The notes beneath the pieces were generated by a model. It saw nothing but the letters and a program-made list of their open reading frames with translations. It did no database searches and had not been told where the DNA came from. Positions 31,080-44,158 of a stretch of DNA of 64,000 bases are shown here, in pieces. How positions within the stretch are numbered: the first letter of the stretch is position 1; the number at the start of each line of letters is the position of its first letter. The position numbers were made by a program, and so were the translations under genes. This DNA comes from Symsagittifera roscoffensis (Eukaryota; Xenacoelomorpha; Acoela; Convolutidae): assembly GCF_963678635.1 (NCBI RefSeq), contig NC_087064.1:75602213-75666212 (forward strand), given 5' to 3'.

Positions 31080-31677
31080 ATCCTGTTTGATCGTTTAAAC
31101 ACTCATCAAAGTTCAATTTCAATACAGACAATCGAAATCGAATCACACGAAATAGATAACTTCGACCTGAATGAATTAATGGACCTTGCAGAGGCCTATG
31201 TAGTACCGGTGATAGATGCAATCACAGAGGTAGTCATGTTGCTGGCCGCCCCTAACGAATATCTTGGGGCATGACAAGCGTGGAGACCGCCCCACGGAAG
31301 TCTTATTGATGACCGCTTGTGGACAACAAGGAGTACTAGACCGACAAACATGAGCGTAATGGGGTGGAGAAACGGACACTCTCACGAAGTGACTTGGCAA
31401 ACGAGCCTGGGTTGGGAAGTTCAAGGACCTACCAACCAGGTGAAATGCCTCTTCCGACCAAGACTAGGCCTGGGTTGCGGAGACTGCATCAAAAAATTAC
31501 CAGCGAGACAGCCCCGTCTAGCTCACAACTGAGAGCAGCTGTGCCACCAAAACGGGCGAGAAAAGAAGAAGAAGTCAAAACGATTGAAACAATGAGAGAT
31601 CTGAACGAGACGAAAGACGAACTGGAGCGAATGAGAAAGACCTTGCTCAGAAAAAAGGGTAAGGTTAGAAGAGTTTA
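31080..31677 (+). pseudogene. Element B module 2 N-terminus, copy 1
   Basis: Begins right after a T-run ending in CCAG (AG at 31078-31079). It has a short helical N-terminus with DLNELMDL, a stop at 31272-31274, then in a shifted frame NEPGLGSSRTYQPGEMPLP, which matches RNPGLSNNTEYGAGEFPLP of module 2 in element A. The start of the coiled coil follows (IETMRDLNETKDELERMRK). Module 2 is cut off here. Confidence 0.65.
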
Positions 31678-31679
31678 GA

Positions 31680-32470
31680 AGTTTAAGAACTTCTAACTAA
31701 CGAAAAGCGAAAGAAAAGATTGAAGGAGAAACTAAGAAGAAAAGAATTGAAACTCTCAAAATTATGTTCTTATGTCAGAAAAATTCAAAAGAGAAACCAC
31801 GCAGCTAATATTGGAATTGAAATTGAATAAAAGAAACCTTTAAGTTGAGTTTTGAGTTTTTATATTTAATGCTTTTATAATTTTGCATTATGATTTTGAT
31901 TAGTGTCTTTAGGGACACTTACTTCTTTTTTAGAGAGGCTTGAGTGAAGAGTATTTTAAATATTCTAGCCTGCATGATTGTTTTTAAGTCAACTAAGATG
32001 ACTGTTCACTTTGTGGTGACATGAAAGACTTGAATAACTCCTTGAAGAGGGAGATTGTTTCATTGTTCCTTCTAAACCACTAAGTTTCTTAATTTTAGTA
32101 TTCAGGACCAATAACAGCTAAATTTGCGAAGGGAGGAAGCATAGTAGAATGATTTTAGTTTGTTGGTTGGCAGGAATTGCCAGCGTCCCTACAATTTTTT
32201 ATCTAAGAGAAGAAGTTTTAAGTCGAGACAATGGCACTAAAAGTCAGGAAAGTCATTTTATCTTAAGTCATATCTTCAAGGTTTAGATAAATGAAAAATG
32301 TAAGAAGGCAATAGCGAAGTGGTATGATGCCAGTTGTAGTTTGCAGTGAGTCGATATGATGTGGATAAAATTTCTTTTCATGCATTTTGTAAAATCCATT
32401 CGATGGCACTGTACCATTTTAGTAAATTTTACAAGACTCAATGAGGACATTGTCCGAGTTGGCCGGGGAG
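31680..32470 (+). other. Noncoding region of element B, copy 1
   Basis: AT-rich sequence with no gene seen. The end contains TTGGCCGGGGAG directly before the candidate LTR start, a possible polypurine-like primer site. Confidence 0.4.
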
Positions 32471-32746
32471 TGTTTGACATTCGGCCAGAATGGCGGTCAA
32501 ATAGCATGACGAAATTGAAAATTCATTGGAGCAGTTTACTGGGAGGATTGGCTCTTTCAGCATTTTAATGGTCTTATTTGGCACACTGATTGAGTTGGGA
32601 GAGGTCGGTTTTAACTGACATGTGAATATTTAAAAACTTGATTGTAGGGACAAGTGTATTTTTATTTTTGCGAATACAGAAAAAGCGCAAAAGTAGAGAA
32701 CAACTACGACAACTACTTTTGTTAGTAGAGAACAGACCTACGACAC
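32471..32746 (+). repeat. Truncated LTR, element B unit A
   Basis: Matches the first 275 bases or so of the LTR at 36148-37090, starting TGTTTGACATTCG. It is cut at the tandem junction and joined to linker coding sequence at GGTCCAACAGG. It is also similar to the LTR of element A. Confidence 0.75.
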
Positions 32747-34084
32747 GGTCCAACAGGAACTCTCTCGTATGAACAAAAACAGCCTCTCATTGCCAGATAA
32801 AACGATGCAGGTCACACCACAATGGATGAGGATGCTGGGTGGATTGTTGAAGAGAGAAGTGACAGGAGATGACCCCGACTGGGCAGCAGCCATGGCATCG
32901 CTGACGGTCAGTGAGAAGATACGGATAAAACCATCAAGACGCCAACACGAAGAAAACGAAAGAGATTATAGGACGGTAGTCCAGCAACTAATATTCTCGA
33001 TTCCTCAAAGCGTTTTGATGAGAACATCATACAAAGAAAAAGGACAAGAGATCGGAACTCAAAAGAAGACTGTCACCTTTGAGGAGCCCGATCAAAAATG
33101 GAAAGAAGTTGAATCGTAAAACCCGGATTAAGAGAACTTGTCCGGGGAGTCGGATGTCGAAGTAAATGGTCATGTAAATGAACAAAACCAGACGGACAAA
33201 GTTTTGTCCAGGGGGTTTAGATGGATGAGTATATCGAGCACATCAGAATCTGCCGTGGAAACCCGTTCCACGGCAGAATCATCTGATGATAACACCTCGA
33301 GGAAATCAGAGATTGATACCTACTCGGACAGGAACTTGAGCACAGGATCAGATATTATCAGAATTGGCGGTACACACATTCCTGGTGGAGACTCGGGCAA
33401 AAGACTTGGACAGTGAAGTGTACCAAGACTCTGATAGTGATCGCTACCTGATCTCGAGGGGAAAAGTCTTCGATAATGCAGCAGATGACCTGGAAATGAT
33501 AGTGGTATCGAGACGTTCGATGAATCTATTACAAAGGAAGCAATCAGGACTGACCTTCAACCGTTTAAACAAGTGACAGAGCCATTGGCAAAGATTTGGT
33601 GCGTCAAGATGAAAGATGACACGCATCAGCCCGATGAGCTAAAAAGTCACTTGGGGGTCATGAAGATATACTTGAAGGCGAGACAGAGACTCTCGGACTT
33701 ATTAAGAGCGCAGAGAATTAACCGCATGTCAAGTAACTTGAAAAGGTGGATAGAAAATGGGTCATCGGACAAAGGTGACCTGGAAGAAGACAGTTACTGT
33801 ATTCTGAGAAAGTTTGTCCGGCGAGTCGGATGTTGAACGACTGTAGAGGGACAAGACCTGGAGGATAAAATTTTGTCCGGGGAGTTTTTACGGATGAGCG
33901 GAACGTACAAGTCGGAACCTGCTGTGGATACAACAACTCGAGTATCTCAGAGGTCGACACCTACTCAGACAGGAACTCGAGCATAGGATCAGAATTGTCA
34001 GAATTGGCGATCCATACATTGCTAGTGCAGACTCGATCAAGAGACCTGGACAGGGAAGTATATCAGGACCCTGTCAGTGATCGC
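32747..34084 (+). pseudogene. Element B linker and integrase remnant, copy 2
   Basis: Same content as 29036-30360. Here the linker runs without a break into TSNLKRW-type integrase sequence (33573-33836 is open across the join). This shows that RNase H, linker and integrase were once one continuous frame in this family. Confidence 0.75.
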
Positions 34085-34512
34085 TACCTGGTAATAATAA
34101 AAACATAATACTAAAAGATAGCGATTTTATACTTACAAATAGGAAATGTGCGATAGCGATCACCGCGGACATGAGTTTTAGAACAGCGTTAGCAGCAGAC
34201 TTTAGGAGAGAAGATAAATTTTTAGAATTTTTTTGGAATCAAAGACCAGGAATAGGAGGTGTACGGCCTTGCTTCCGGCGGCTTCGCAAATACCAGGAAT
34301 GTACTTATTTTTCTTGGTGACGAGGGCGACGAAAAAGCAGCATGTGGGGCCTTAGACTTGTTTCTGTCGCCATTGAGACTGAGAGACTTCTTAGTGGAGA
34401 GAGAGGTGAAAAAAACTATCGCTTTCAGTGTACGACCCACACAAAAACGACTGCATCCTCGGTAGCTGTATGCGCTGAAGTGTATCTAAATAAGAATTAC
34501 CATTTGACCATT
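34085..34512 (+). pseudogene. Element B macro-like domain, copy 2
   Basis: Duplicate of 30361-30786 with a few base changes. It has the same frameshift after the GIGG motif and ends near a TGA at 34513-34515. Confidence 0.7.
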
Positions 34513-34819
34513 TGAGTATAGGCTGAGTGTAGGTCGACTGTGTTATGTGTTATGTGCAATGTATTATGTTTTTCTGTTATAAAGATATTGGCTTTGGAAG
34601 GGTTATTGACCACGAATACTTAAACCATATTTTTGAGAAAAGTCCATAGTGTGGACTGTCCACTCTTAAGATCAACTTCCAAGATTTTAGAACTTAATTG
34701 ATTTTTAATTTATCTTAAGATCAAAATCTTCTTATCTGACTGTTTTCAAATCAATTTCAATTCAAATTGGGAGTAATGCTGACCAACAGATGTGATGGTC
34801 GTGACCTTTTTTTTTCCAG

Positions 34820-35416
34820 ATCCTGTTTGATCGTTTAAACACTCATCAAAGTTCAATTTCAATACAGATAATCGAAACCGAATCACACGAAATAGATAAC
34901 TTCGACCTGAATGAATTAATGGACCTTGCAGATGCCTATGTAGTACCGGTGATAGATGCGATCACAGAGGTAGTCATGTTGCTGGCCGCCCCTAACGAAT
35001 ATCTTGGGGCATGACAAGCGTGGAGACCGCCCCACGGAAGTCTTATTGATGGCTGCTTGTGGACAACAAGGAGTACTAGACCGGCGAACATAAGGGTAAT
35101 GGGGTGGAGAAACGGACACTCTCACGAAGTAACTTGTCGAACAAGCCTGGATTGGGAAGTTCAAGGACCTACCAACCAGGTGAAATGCCTCTTCCGACCA
35201 AGCCTAGGCCTGAGTTGCGGAGACTGCATCAAAAAATGAACAGCGAGACAGCCCCGTCTAGCTCACAACTGAGAGCAGCTGTGCCACCAAACCGGGCGAG
35301 AGTAGAAGAAGAAGTCAAAACGATTGAAACAATGAGAGATCTGAACGAGATGAAAGACGAACTGGAGCGAATGAGAAAGACCTTGCTCAGAAAAAAGGGA
35401 AAGATTAGAAGAATTT
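34820..35416 (+). pseudogene. Element B module 2 N-terminus, copy 2
   Basis: Duplicate of 31080-31677. It has the same TTCCAG acceptor-like site (AG at 34818-34819), the same stop after the first helix and the same start of the coiled coil in the shifted frame (35104-35418). Confidence 0.65.
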
Positions 35417-35418
35417 AG

Positions 35419-36147
35419 AAGTTTAAGAACTTCTAAACAACAAAAACCGAAATAAAGAAGAATTCAAAAGAGAAAACAAGCAGCTATGTTTGGAATTGAA
35501 ACTGAATAAAAGAAACCTTTAAGTTGAGTTTTGAGTTTTTATATTTAATGCTTTTATAACTTTGCATTATGATTTTAATTAGTGTCTTTAGGGACACTTA
35601 CTTCTTTTTTAGAGAGGCTTGAATGAAGAGTATTTTAAATATTCTAGTCTGCATGATTGTTTTTAGTCAACTAAGATGACTGTTCACTTTGTGGTGACAT
35701 GAAAGACTTGAGCAAACCTTTGAAGATGGAGATTGTTTCATTGTTCCTTCTAACCGCTAAGTTTCCTAATTTTAATATTCAGGACCAATAACAGCTAAAT
35801 TTGCGAAGGGAGGAAGCATAGTAGAATGATTTTAGTTTGTTGGTTGGCAGGAATCGCCTGCGTCCCTACAATTTTTTATCTAAGAGAAGAAGTTTTAAGT
35901 CGAGACAATGGCACTAAAAGTCAGGAAAGTCATTTTATCTTAAGTCATATCTTCAAGGTGTAGATAAATGAAAAATGTAAGAAGGCAATAGCGAAGTGGT
36001 ATGATGCCAGTTGTAGTTTGCAGTGAGTCGATATGATGTGGATAAAATTTCTTTTCATGCATTTTGTAAAATCCATTCGATGGCACTGTACCATTTTAGT
36101 AAATTTTACAAGACTCAATGAGGACATTGTCCGAGTTGGCCGGGGAG
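35419..36147 (+). other. Noncoding region of element B, copy 2
   Basis: Second copy of 31680-32470. AT-rich with no gene seen. It ends in the same GGCCGGGGAG string immediately before the LTR. Confidence 0.4.
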
Positions 36148-37090
36148 TGTTTGACATTCGGCCAGAATGGCGGTCAAATAGCATGACGAAATTGAAAATT
36201 CATTGGAGCAGTTTACTGGGAGGATTGGCTGTTTCAGCATATTAACGGTCTTATTTGGCACACTGATCGAGTTGGGAGAGGTCGGTTTTAGCTGACATGT
36301 GAAATTTTAAAAACTTGATTGTAGGGGCAAGTGACCATTTTTATTTTCGCGAATACAGAAAAAGCGCAAAAATCATGAGAACAACTACGACAACTATTTT
36401 TTGCTAGTAGAGAACAGACCTACGACACAAATTGAAATCACGATCAATAATATTCTTGGAAGAACATTGCGAAATGTAACGATAGTGCCGCTACAATCAT
36501 TACGGAGCAATTCTCAAGAATCCGGAGGGGTATCGGGAGGAGTTTACTACCCTTTCAGAACGACGGCGGGAACGCTTTTTGTCGGGATTTGAGAATCCGC
36601 AAGGGTCTTGGGAAAAGACTGAAGCTATAATTTTAAAAACTTTTAGCTTCCTGACACGTCCTGAGTTGAATTTAATTAATAACGAATTCGTTTTTCAGAG
36701 TATGAGAAGAGCTAGGAGATGAGGGAAAGGGTTGTCGTAGTTGTTCATATCCATCTCCCTGGTTATGATGAGTTTGATATACTGAACAAAAACATTAGTA
36801 ATATGATAATTAAGTAGTAGCCCTGTTTTTCGGAGTGACCTCGTAGCCTGGGGATAATGGGACCCAGCCATAAGCTAACTAGTTTTGCATGTAACTAAGT
36901 TGATTTGCGCAATCTGGCCGATGGCCTTGAAAAGTAATGACTTTGTCGACCCGATAGTAATGCACCACACATAGAACTAGCTTTGGTAGAGACGGTTAAA
37001 AGTATGGGAAGCTGTGTTTAGACGCTAGCCAGTCGTTTCATAACCTAGCTTTTATTTTTCGTCAGAATGTACTTCCGGGCGAATGTTGCA
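36148..37090 (+). repeat. Candidate LTR of element B (943 bp)
   Basis: Begins TGTTTGACATTCG and ends CGAATGTTGCA, giving inverted TG...CA termini. It is similar along its length to the LTR at 25424-26116, apart from about 240 extra bases (about 36417-36655). Similarity stops sharply at 37090. The flanks show no target-site duplication that I can match. Confidence 0.65.
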
Positions 37091-37670
37091 CGTTATACTT
37101 CCCACATTTGTGGTATTGTGGCTGTACTGATACAGATGGTGAAGGGCCCATATAGAGCTCGCCCAAGTTTACTGTTACATTATTTCTATTACTGTCTCTC
37201 CTCGTGTTTTTTTTACTCTTTTTGTACTTTTCTGTAATCAAGTAAATTTTTTTTGGCTTTTCTTGGTTATACACTATTATTGTTTGGTTTTACGCTTTCT
37301 CTTTAATTGTTTTTGGTTTCAGGGCCTTGAGATAAGCGGGCTCATTACTTACCACCTAACCCTCCGGCCCCCGGAATTTTCGGTCTCAACTTAGTTAAAA
37401 AGCTAAATCGTACCAGGTGGAGGGTCGGTACCTTCCGCCTAATACCATACAGGACAAAAAGGCATCTATTCGGGCACTTTCGTTTACATGCAAAGATAAC
37501 CACATAGCTGGGTCTCGGATCCCCAGACTACTATTAAAAACACGGCTCGAAATTGATTGTTTATTGTGACAAGGTTTTATTGATAAGCCGATAAAACCTA
37601 ATAGGGTTTCAATGATAATCCGATGCTAAAACCTTTATCGTCCTTTTTCAGGAGCCTAAGCGGGTTCGAC

Positions 37671-37695
37671 TGTGCCAACCCGGGAGAATGGCACA
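37671..37695. other. Inverted repeat hairpin, copy 1
   Basis: TGTGCCA and TGGCACA separated by 11 bases form a perfect 7-bp stem. The same stem and a similar loop recur at 38335-38358. Confidence 0.6.
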
Positions 37696-38334
37696 TACTC
37701 CATGGTCAGTCCCATTCAATGTCCCCATTGAACGCATAAGTCCGGTTTATCTTTTACTGGCGATCCAGTTTTCTATAATCAAGTTAAAAATCCCATTATA
37801 CAAAATCCATTGGGGATGGATGGACTTCTATTCTTTCTAGCTACTCATGCTCCAAAGTACTATATGAAATTGGAATTATTTCAATTATTCAGGGCATCAC
37901 AGCAGGTAAAAAGTAAGTATGATAGTTCACACAGTCTCTGGGCACCGAGCCTCCAATTCCGTTCTCCCTCAGAGATAACGTCACTTTCTTCTCAATCTCG
38001 TGGGACGGGAGGGTACGGATTTGCTCCGGCTGTCCCACTGAAGCCTCCTTTCTTCTTGTCTGCTCCAACTAAGTGTCTTATCGTGTCCTATCGTCACGAT
38101 AAGGAACTTCAATTTTTCTCTCGCTTTCTTCATTTTGTTTTATCGGCAATATTGTTTGTTCTGTTTTTTTTCCTTTTTTGTTCAAAACGGCCGTTCCCGC
38201 ATTTGTCAGAAATAATCTGGTTCAAATCGAAAATTTAAAATTTAAAAAATCCAGAATATTCCGACCCTCCTTTTCATCGCCAATCCTATGCTAACGCTTT
38301 ATCGTCCTTTTTCGGGCACCTTGGCGCGTTCAAC

Positions 38335-38358
38335 TGTGCCAATCCGGGGAATGGCACA
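38335..38358. other. Inverted repeat hairpin, copy 2
   Basis: TGTGCCA, a 10-base loop containing CCGGGG, then TGGCACA. Its right arm overlaps the minus-strand 19-mer at 38352-38370. Confidence 0.6.
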
Positions 38359-38370
38359 TACTCCCCGGAC
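38352..38370 (-). promoter_or_regulatory. Conserved noncoding 19-mer, element C
   Basis: The reverse complement reads GTCCGGGGAGTATGTGCCA, identical to 19266-19284 and 24134-24152 of element A. It lies about 760 bases downstream of the module 2 stop of element C. A degenerate version lies at complement 37689-37701. Confidence 0.55.
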
Positions 38371-39126
38371 AGTCTCCTTCAATGTCCCCATTGAACGCAT
38401 AACTCCGGTTTATCTTCAAGTGGCGATCCAGTTTTCTATAATCAACTTACAAATCGCATTAGAAATTGAAATGTATCTACGTCACCTCAACTCACTGCGT
38501 GTCACAAATGGCATCGTACTACATTTCACTGCCTTCTAACATTTTCACAAGATTTGCACTATGAGGAGTGTTCTAGATTAAAAAAAAATTCTGTCTACGT
38601 ACGTCATTTCATCAAAAAATTTCCGCTTGCTCTTGCTGATATAAAAAAATTTTGGGACATAGCACGGCCACGCACCCGTTAAAATTAACTTAGCGTCACT
38701 CACAAAGTGTAATCGTTCATTTATACTGTTGCCCTCAATATTAAAATTAAGAAACTCTGTGGCTAGGAAAGGTAATGAGGTACCCTCTCCTCGAGCGAGC
38801 GTACCCAAACCCTACCGGTTCGCCACAAAGTGAAAATGCCTCCTAAACAGGTGAAAAATTTCAGTCCGGTTTAAAAAAGTAAATATACTCACCTAAGGCC
38901 TATGTAAATAAATAACATCAACTAAAATTTTCATAACAATTGAATAAGTTCTAACTATAACAAAGTCTGGTTTGACCAAACATCATCAAAACAAAACGTT
39001 TGAAAGTCTTAATAATCACTCTTGGTGGATTAGTTCAAGTTTTAACGCACTACAACAATTAAGTTTTTCATTTCTGTCCGCTTCCACTCCATGCCTCGTC
39101 TTCAATTTCTACTCCATCGCTTCTTG

Positions 39127-40925
39127 TTAATGATCACCCATCTCGCTAACTTCAAGGACTTCCTGCAGGATATCCACAGAGTTGCGGGCCTTGCCCCAGC
39201 TCTCTTGCTCCAGCAACCTCTGTTTGCAGCAGGGCAGTAGATCCACTTTTATTTTCTGATCCCTATTCCTGCAGAAGCTGTTATGCAAACACAGGCTCAC
39301 ATTTCGCTCTTGGTCAGCTTGTAAGACCTCTTTCTTCTCCTGTTTGGTGGCGCAAGACATCCCAGCTACTCATGTCACCGCTGTATTCACAGCGTTCCTA
39401 TGTGTTAGGAATACCCTCTCATAGGTCCCCAGTCCTATATCTAGCTGGAAAGAATAATAGGCTTCCCTTTTTGTGACACATGACGCTTCGCGCGTTCAAA
39501 CACCCATGCTGTCATCACTGCGCGGAACCAAGGCATCACTCTTTGTCTTGCTCATATTCTTCCTATCGCTTTCGGTACTCTCAGAACTTAACAGGTAGTC
39601 TTGAACAAATGCAGTTTCTTACTGAGACTCATTTGCTCTGGAGTTGGCACGGCCATCTCCTGTTCAGTCGTTCCTGCGTTGGCTTCCAGCTACCTCACCG
39701 CCAGCACGGCGCTGAACACTCATATCGTCACGTTCTGAGTTTGATCAGGCAATCCCATGGAGAATAATTCTCCAATATCCCAAACCAATACTAGGTTCGC
39801 TCTCTTGGGGTACCAAAACGTTTGCACCAGGCAGTGACACGGGTACTCCTCATGAGTCAACAGGAAATCGTTCGACATCGTCCCACTCAATTTCTTCTTC
39901 TGAAACTTACTGATAATTCCATCAACCAACCTCACAAAATCTTCTCCCACTATCTCTTCTAGTTCATCCCTAGACCTCTCTGGGACTACCCGAAGGATCT
40001 TCGCCAATAGATCATGAGATTTCTCAGACATAATCGACAATCGTACGCATTTAGGCACCAAAAAAGCTGGTCAATCAACCGATGCTGCATTCTAGCGTCC
40101 ACAACCACCAGGTGCGTCGGGTATTTGCTGTTGCAGTATGTTGCTGCACTGGATCCCACCAGGTATTTCGAGCCCGCTGTTTTGTGATATACCTCGCTGT
40201 GCTTCAAGTTCATTTCATTTTCAGGAGCCTCTCGATTTTCTGCTCAGTCTGCAATGACCCCGGAAACACCTCAGTATCTCCGTGGCAGTCAGCAAACAAT
40301 TTTATCTCACTTTTGTCCGACATACTACATTTTCCATACAATTTGGGTAGTTGGCAGTGCTGTTCAGCTAAAGTTTACAAGCAGTGACCCACTCCACACA
40401 CGTTCCCGACCAGTCCACAACTGACGGCCAGGCAGGTGCCTGTTTTCATCCAATCACTCGGGAGATGTCTCTCTGATGGCCCGTGGGCGACTTCTCCCTC
40501 TGCTTCTCCATATCCAAGCCCAGCAAGTGGTGAATCACTGCCAAACCAAGCAGGCTCTCATCTTCGTTCTCTTCTAGCTCAACATGAGTGGTAGCATCCC
40601 ATATCAGACCCCCGTTCGGATTAGGGCACCACAAAGGTTTCATGAGTTCCCGCTTCGTCACTAGGATGGTCTTCAGTGGACCGTCTCAGGAAACGCACTC
40701 AAAATTTACTTGCCCTTCCAACTTGGGAACCGAGGGTTGGACTACTCATTCCTCCAGAATTTTTCCCAACTGCAGCTGTTCAGACGTTATCATCCCCAAT
40801 TCCCGCAATCTCTCCAGCCAGAAATTGAGGATTACCGCTCGCTCGAATTCGAAGTACGGGTCCCTCGCTTCTTCATTGACGAATGGATTATAGGCCATTC
40901 CCGGGACACCTGACACGTATTGGAA
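39127..40925 (-). pseudogene. Module 2 C-terminal domains, element C unit 1
   Basis: Read on the minus strand from FQYVSGVPGMAY through the Cys-rich segment and VDARMQHRLIDQLF, then, in another frame, PKCVRLS, HEEYPCHCLVQTFWYP and TILVV, to the tail LHNSFCRNRDQK. Stops and one frameshift interrupt it. The order matches 16750-18840 of element A, so these are homologous C-termini. Confidence 0.7.
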
Positions 40926-41640
40926 GGACTTCTGCTACCCTAATGTTGTTTTCATAATCAACTTACAAATCGTATTAGAAATTGAAATTTATCTACGTCA
41001 CCTCAACTCACTGCGTGCCACAAATGGCATCGTACTACATTTCACTGCCTTCTAACATTTTCACAAGATTTGCACTATGAGGAGTGTTCTAGATAAAAAA
41101 AGTTTCTGTCTACTTACGTCATTTCATCAAAAAATTTCCGCTCGCTCTTGCTGATATAAAAAAGTTTGGGACGTAGCACGGACACGCACCCGTTAAAATT
41201 ATCTTAGCATCACTCACAAAGTGTAATCGTTCATTTATACTGTTGCCCTCAATATTAAATTTAAGAAACTCTGTGGCTAGGAAAGGTAATTAGGTACCCT
41301 CTCCTCGAGTGAGCGTACCCAAACCCTACCGGATCGCCACAAAGTGAAAATGCCTCGGAAACAGGCTAAAAACTTCAATCAGGTTTAAAATAGTAAATAT
41401 TATTACCCAACGCTTTTATAAATAAATAACATCAACTAAAAGTTTCATTACAATTGAACATTTTCTAACAATAACCATGTCTGGTTTGACCAAACATCAT
41501 CAAAACAAAACGTTTGAAATTCTCAATAATCACTCTTGGTGGATTAGTTCAAGTTTTAACGCACTACAACAATCAAGTTTTTCATTTCTGTCCGCTTCCA
41601 CTCCATGCCTCTTCTTCAATTTCTACTCCATCGCTTCTTG

Positions 41641-43439
41641 TTAATGATCACCCATCTCGCTAACTTCAAGGACTTCCTGCAGGATATCCACAGAGTTGCG
41701 GGCCTTGCCCCAGCTCTCTTGCTCCAGCAACCTCTGTTTGCAGCAGGGCAGTAGATCCACTTTTTTTTTCTGATCCCTATTCCTGCAGAAGCTGTTATGC
41801 AAACACAGGCTCACATTTCGCTCTTGGTCAGCTTGTAAGACCTCTTTCTTCTCCTGTTTGGTGGCGCAAGACATCCCAGCTACTCATGTCACCGCTGTAG
41901 TCACAGCGTTCCTATGTGTTAGGAATACCCTCTCATAGGTCCCCGGTCCTATATCTAGCTGGAAAGAATAATAGGCTTCCCTTTTTGTGACACATGACGC
42001 TTCGCGCGTTCAAACACCCATGCTGTCATCACTGCGCGGAACCAAGGCATCACTCTTTGTCTTGCTCATATTCTTCCTATCGCTTTCGGTACTCTCAGAA
42101 CTTAACAGGTAGTCTTGAACAAATGCAGTTTCTTACTGAGACTCATTTGCTCTGGAGTTGGCACGGCCATCTCCTGTTCAGTCGTTCCTGCGTTGGCTTC
42201 CAGCTACCTCACCGCCAGTACGGCGCTGAACACTCATATCGTCACGTTCTGAGTTTGATCAGGCAATCCCATGGAGAATAATTCTCCAATATCCCAAACC
42301 AATACTAGGTTCGCTCTCTTGGGGTACCAAAACGTTTGCACCAGGCAGTGACACGGGTACTCCTCATGAGTCAACAGGAAATCGTTCGACATCGTCCCAC
42401 TCAATTTCTTCTTCTGAAACTTACTGATAATTCCATCAACCAACCTCACAAAATCTTCTCCCACTATCTCTTCTAGTTCATCCCTAGACCTCTCTGGGAC
42501 TACCCGAAGGATCTTCGCCAATAGATCATGAGATTTCTCAGACATAATCGACAATCGTACGCATTTAGGCACCAAAAAAGCTGGTCAATCAACCGATGCT
42601 GCATTCTAGCGTCCACAACCACCAGGTGCGTCGGGTATTTGCTGTTGCAGTATGTTGCTGCACTGGATCCCACCAGGTATTTCGAGCCCGCTGTTTTGTG
42701 ATATACCTCGCTGTGCTTCAAGTTCATTTCATTTTTAGGAGCCTCTCGATTTTCTGCTCAGTCTGCAATGACCCCGGAAACACCTCAGTATCTCCGTGGC
42801 AGTCAGCAAACAATTTTATCTCACTTTTGTCCGACATACTCAATTTTCCATACAATTTGGGTAGTTGGCAGTGCTGTTCAGCCAAAAATTCCAAGCAGTG
42901 ACCCACTCCACACACGTGCCCGACCAGTCCACAACTGACGGCCAGGCAGGTGCCTGTTTTCATCCAATCACTCGGGATATGTCTCTCTGATGGCCCGTGG
43001 GTGACTTCTCCCTCTGCTTCTCCATATCCAAGCCCAGCAAGTGGTGAATCACTGCCAAACCAAGCAGGCTCTCATCTTCGTTCTCTTCTAGCTCAACATG
43101 AGTGGTAGCATCCCATATCAGACCCCCGTTCGGATTAGGGCACCACAAAGGTTTCATGAGTTCCCGCTTCGTCACTAGGATGGTCTTCAGTGGACCGTCT
43201 CAGAAAACGCACTCAAAACTTACTTGCCCTTCCAACTTGGGAACCGAGGGTTGGACTACTCATTCCTCCAGAATTTTTCCCAACTGCAGCTGTTCAGACG
43301 TTATCATCCCCAATTCCCGCAATCTCTCCAGCCAGAAATTGAGGATTATCGCTCGCTCGAATTCGAAGTACGGGTCCCTCGCTTCTTCATTGACGAATGG
43401 ATTACAGGCCATTCCCGGGACACCTGACACGTATTGGAA
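41641..43439 (-). pseudogene. Module 2 C-terminal domains, element C unit 2
   Basis: Nearly identical to unit 1, with the same frameshift before PKCVRLS. The Cys-rich start KTGTCLAVSCGLVGHVCGVG is open here (complement 42963-42724) and shows the C-x4-C-x6-C-x4-C spacing fully. Confidence 0.7.
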
Positions 43440-44158
43440 AGACTTCTGCTACCCTAATGTTGTTTTCATAATCAACTTACAAATCGTATTAGAAATTGAA
43501 ATTTATCTACGTCACCTCAACTCACTGCGTGCCACAAATGGCATCGTACTACATTTCACTGCCTTCTAACATTTTCACAAGATTTGCACTATGAGGAGTG
43601 TCCTAGATAAAAAAAAAGTTTCTGACTACTTACGTCGTTTCTTCATAAAATTTCCTCTCGCTCTTGCTGATATAAAAAAAAGTTTGGGACGTAGCACGTC
43701 CACGCACCCGTTAAAAATAACTTAGCGTCACTCACAAAGTGTAATCGTTCATTTTTACTGTTGCCCTCAATATTAAAATTAAGAAACTCTGTGGCAAGGA
43801 AAGGTAATGAGGTACCCTCTCCTCGAGCGAGCGTACCCAAACCCTACCGGTTCGCCACAAAGTGAAAATGCCTACTAAACAGGTGAAAAACTTCAGCCAG
43901 GTTTTAAAAAGTAAATTTAATCACCCAAGGCCTATATAAATAAATAACATCAACTAAAATTTTCGTTATAATTGAACAATTTCTAACAATAACAAAGTCT
44001 GGTTTGACCAAACATCATCAAAACAAAACGTTTGAAAGTCTCAATAATCACTCTTGATGGATTAGGTCAAGTTTTAACACACTATAACAATTAAGTTTTT
44101 CATTTCTCTCCGCTTCCACTCCGTGCCTCGTCTTCAATTTCTACTCCATCGCTTCTTG

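Larger units (their letters stand above)
29036..32746 (+). repeat. Tandem unit A of element B (about 3.7 kb)
   Basis: Starts in the pol linker at GGTCCAACAGGAACTCTC and ends in the truncated LTR. It is repeated as 32747-36417 with small indels and roughly 95% identity by eye. Confidence 0.9.
32747..36417 (+). repeat. Tandem unit B of element B (about 3.7 kb)
   Basis: Second copy of 29036-32746. It lacks the local linker duplication of unit A but keeps extra linker sequence (about 33254-33350) that unit A has lost. It continues into the complete LTR. Confidence 0.9.
27255..37090 (+). mobile_element. Element B: defective relative lacking gag and integrase
   Basis: Contains a protease tail, RT, RNase H, linker, a scrap of integrase, macro-like domain and module 2 N-terminus in the same order as element A, with many stops and deletions. 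From the linker onward it is tandemly duplicated (29036-32746 and 32747-36417). It ends in a candidate LTR at 36148-37090. Confidence 0.8.
37091..38422. other. Noncoding region between elements B and C
   Basis: Holds two related segments in direct orientation, about 37625-37800 and 38270-38450. Each contains CTTTATCGTCCTTTTTC, a TGTGCCA/TGGCACA hairpin and GATCCAGTTTTCTATAATCAA. The second runs into the array of element C, so these may be terminal sequences of C. An open frame at 37810-38238 (+) is Phe/Leu-rich and unconvincing. No gene can be supported. Confidence 0.5.

Noticed and set aside
37810-38238. Possible host gene on the plus strand
   Set aside because: Phe/Leu-rich low-complexity translation, no recognisable motif, lies between two repeats.
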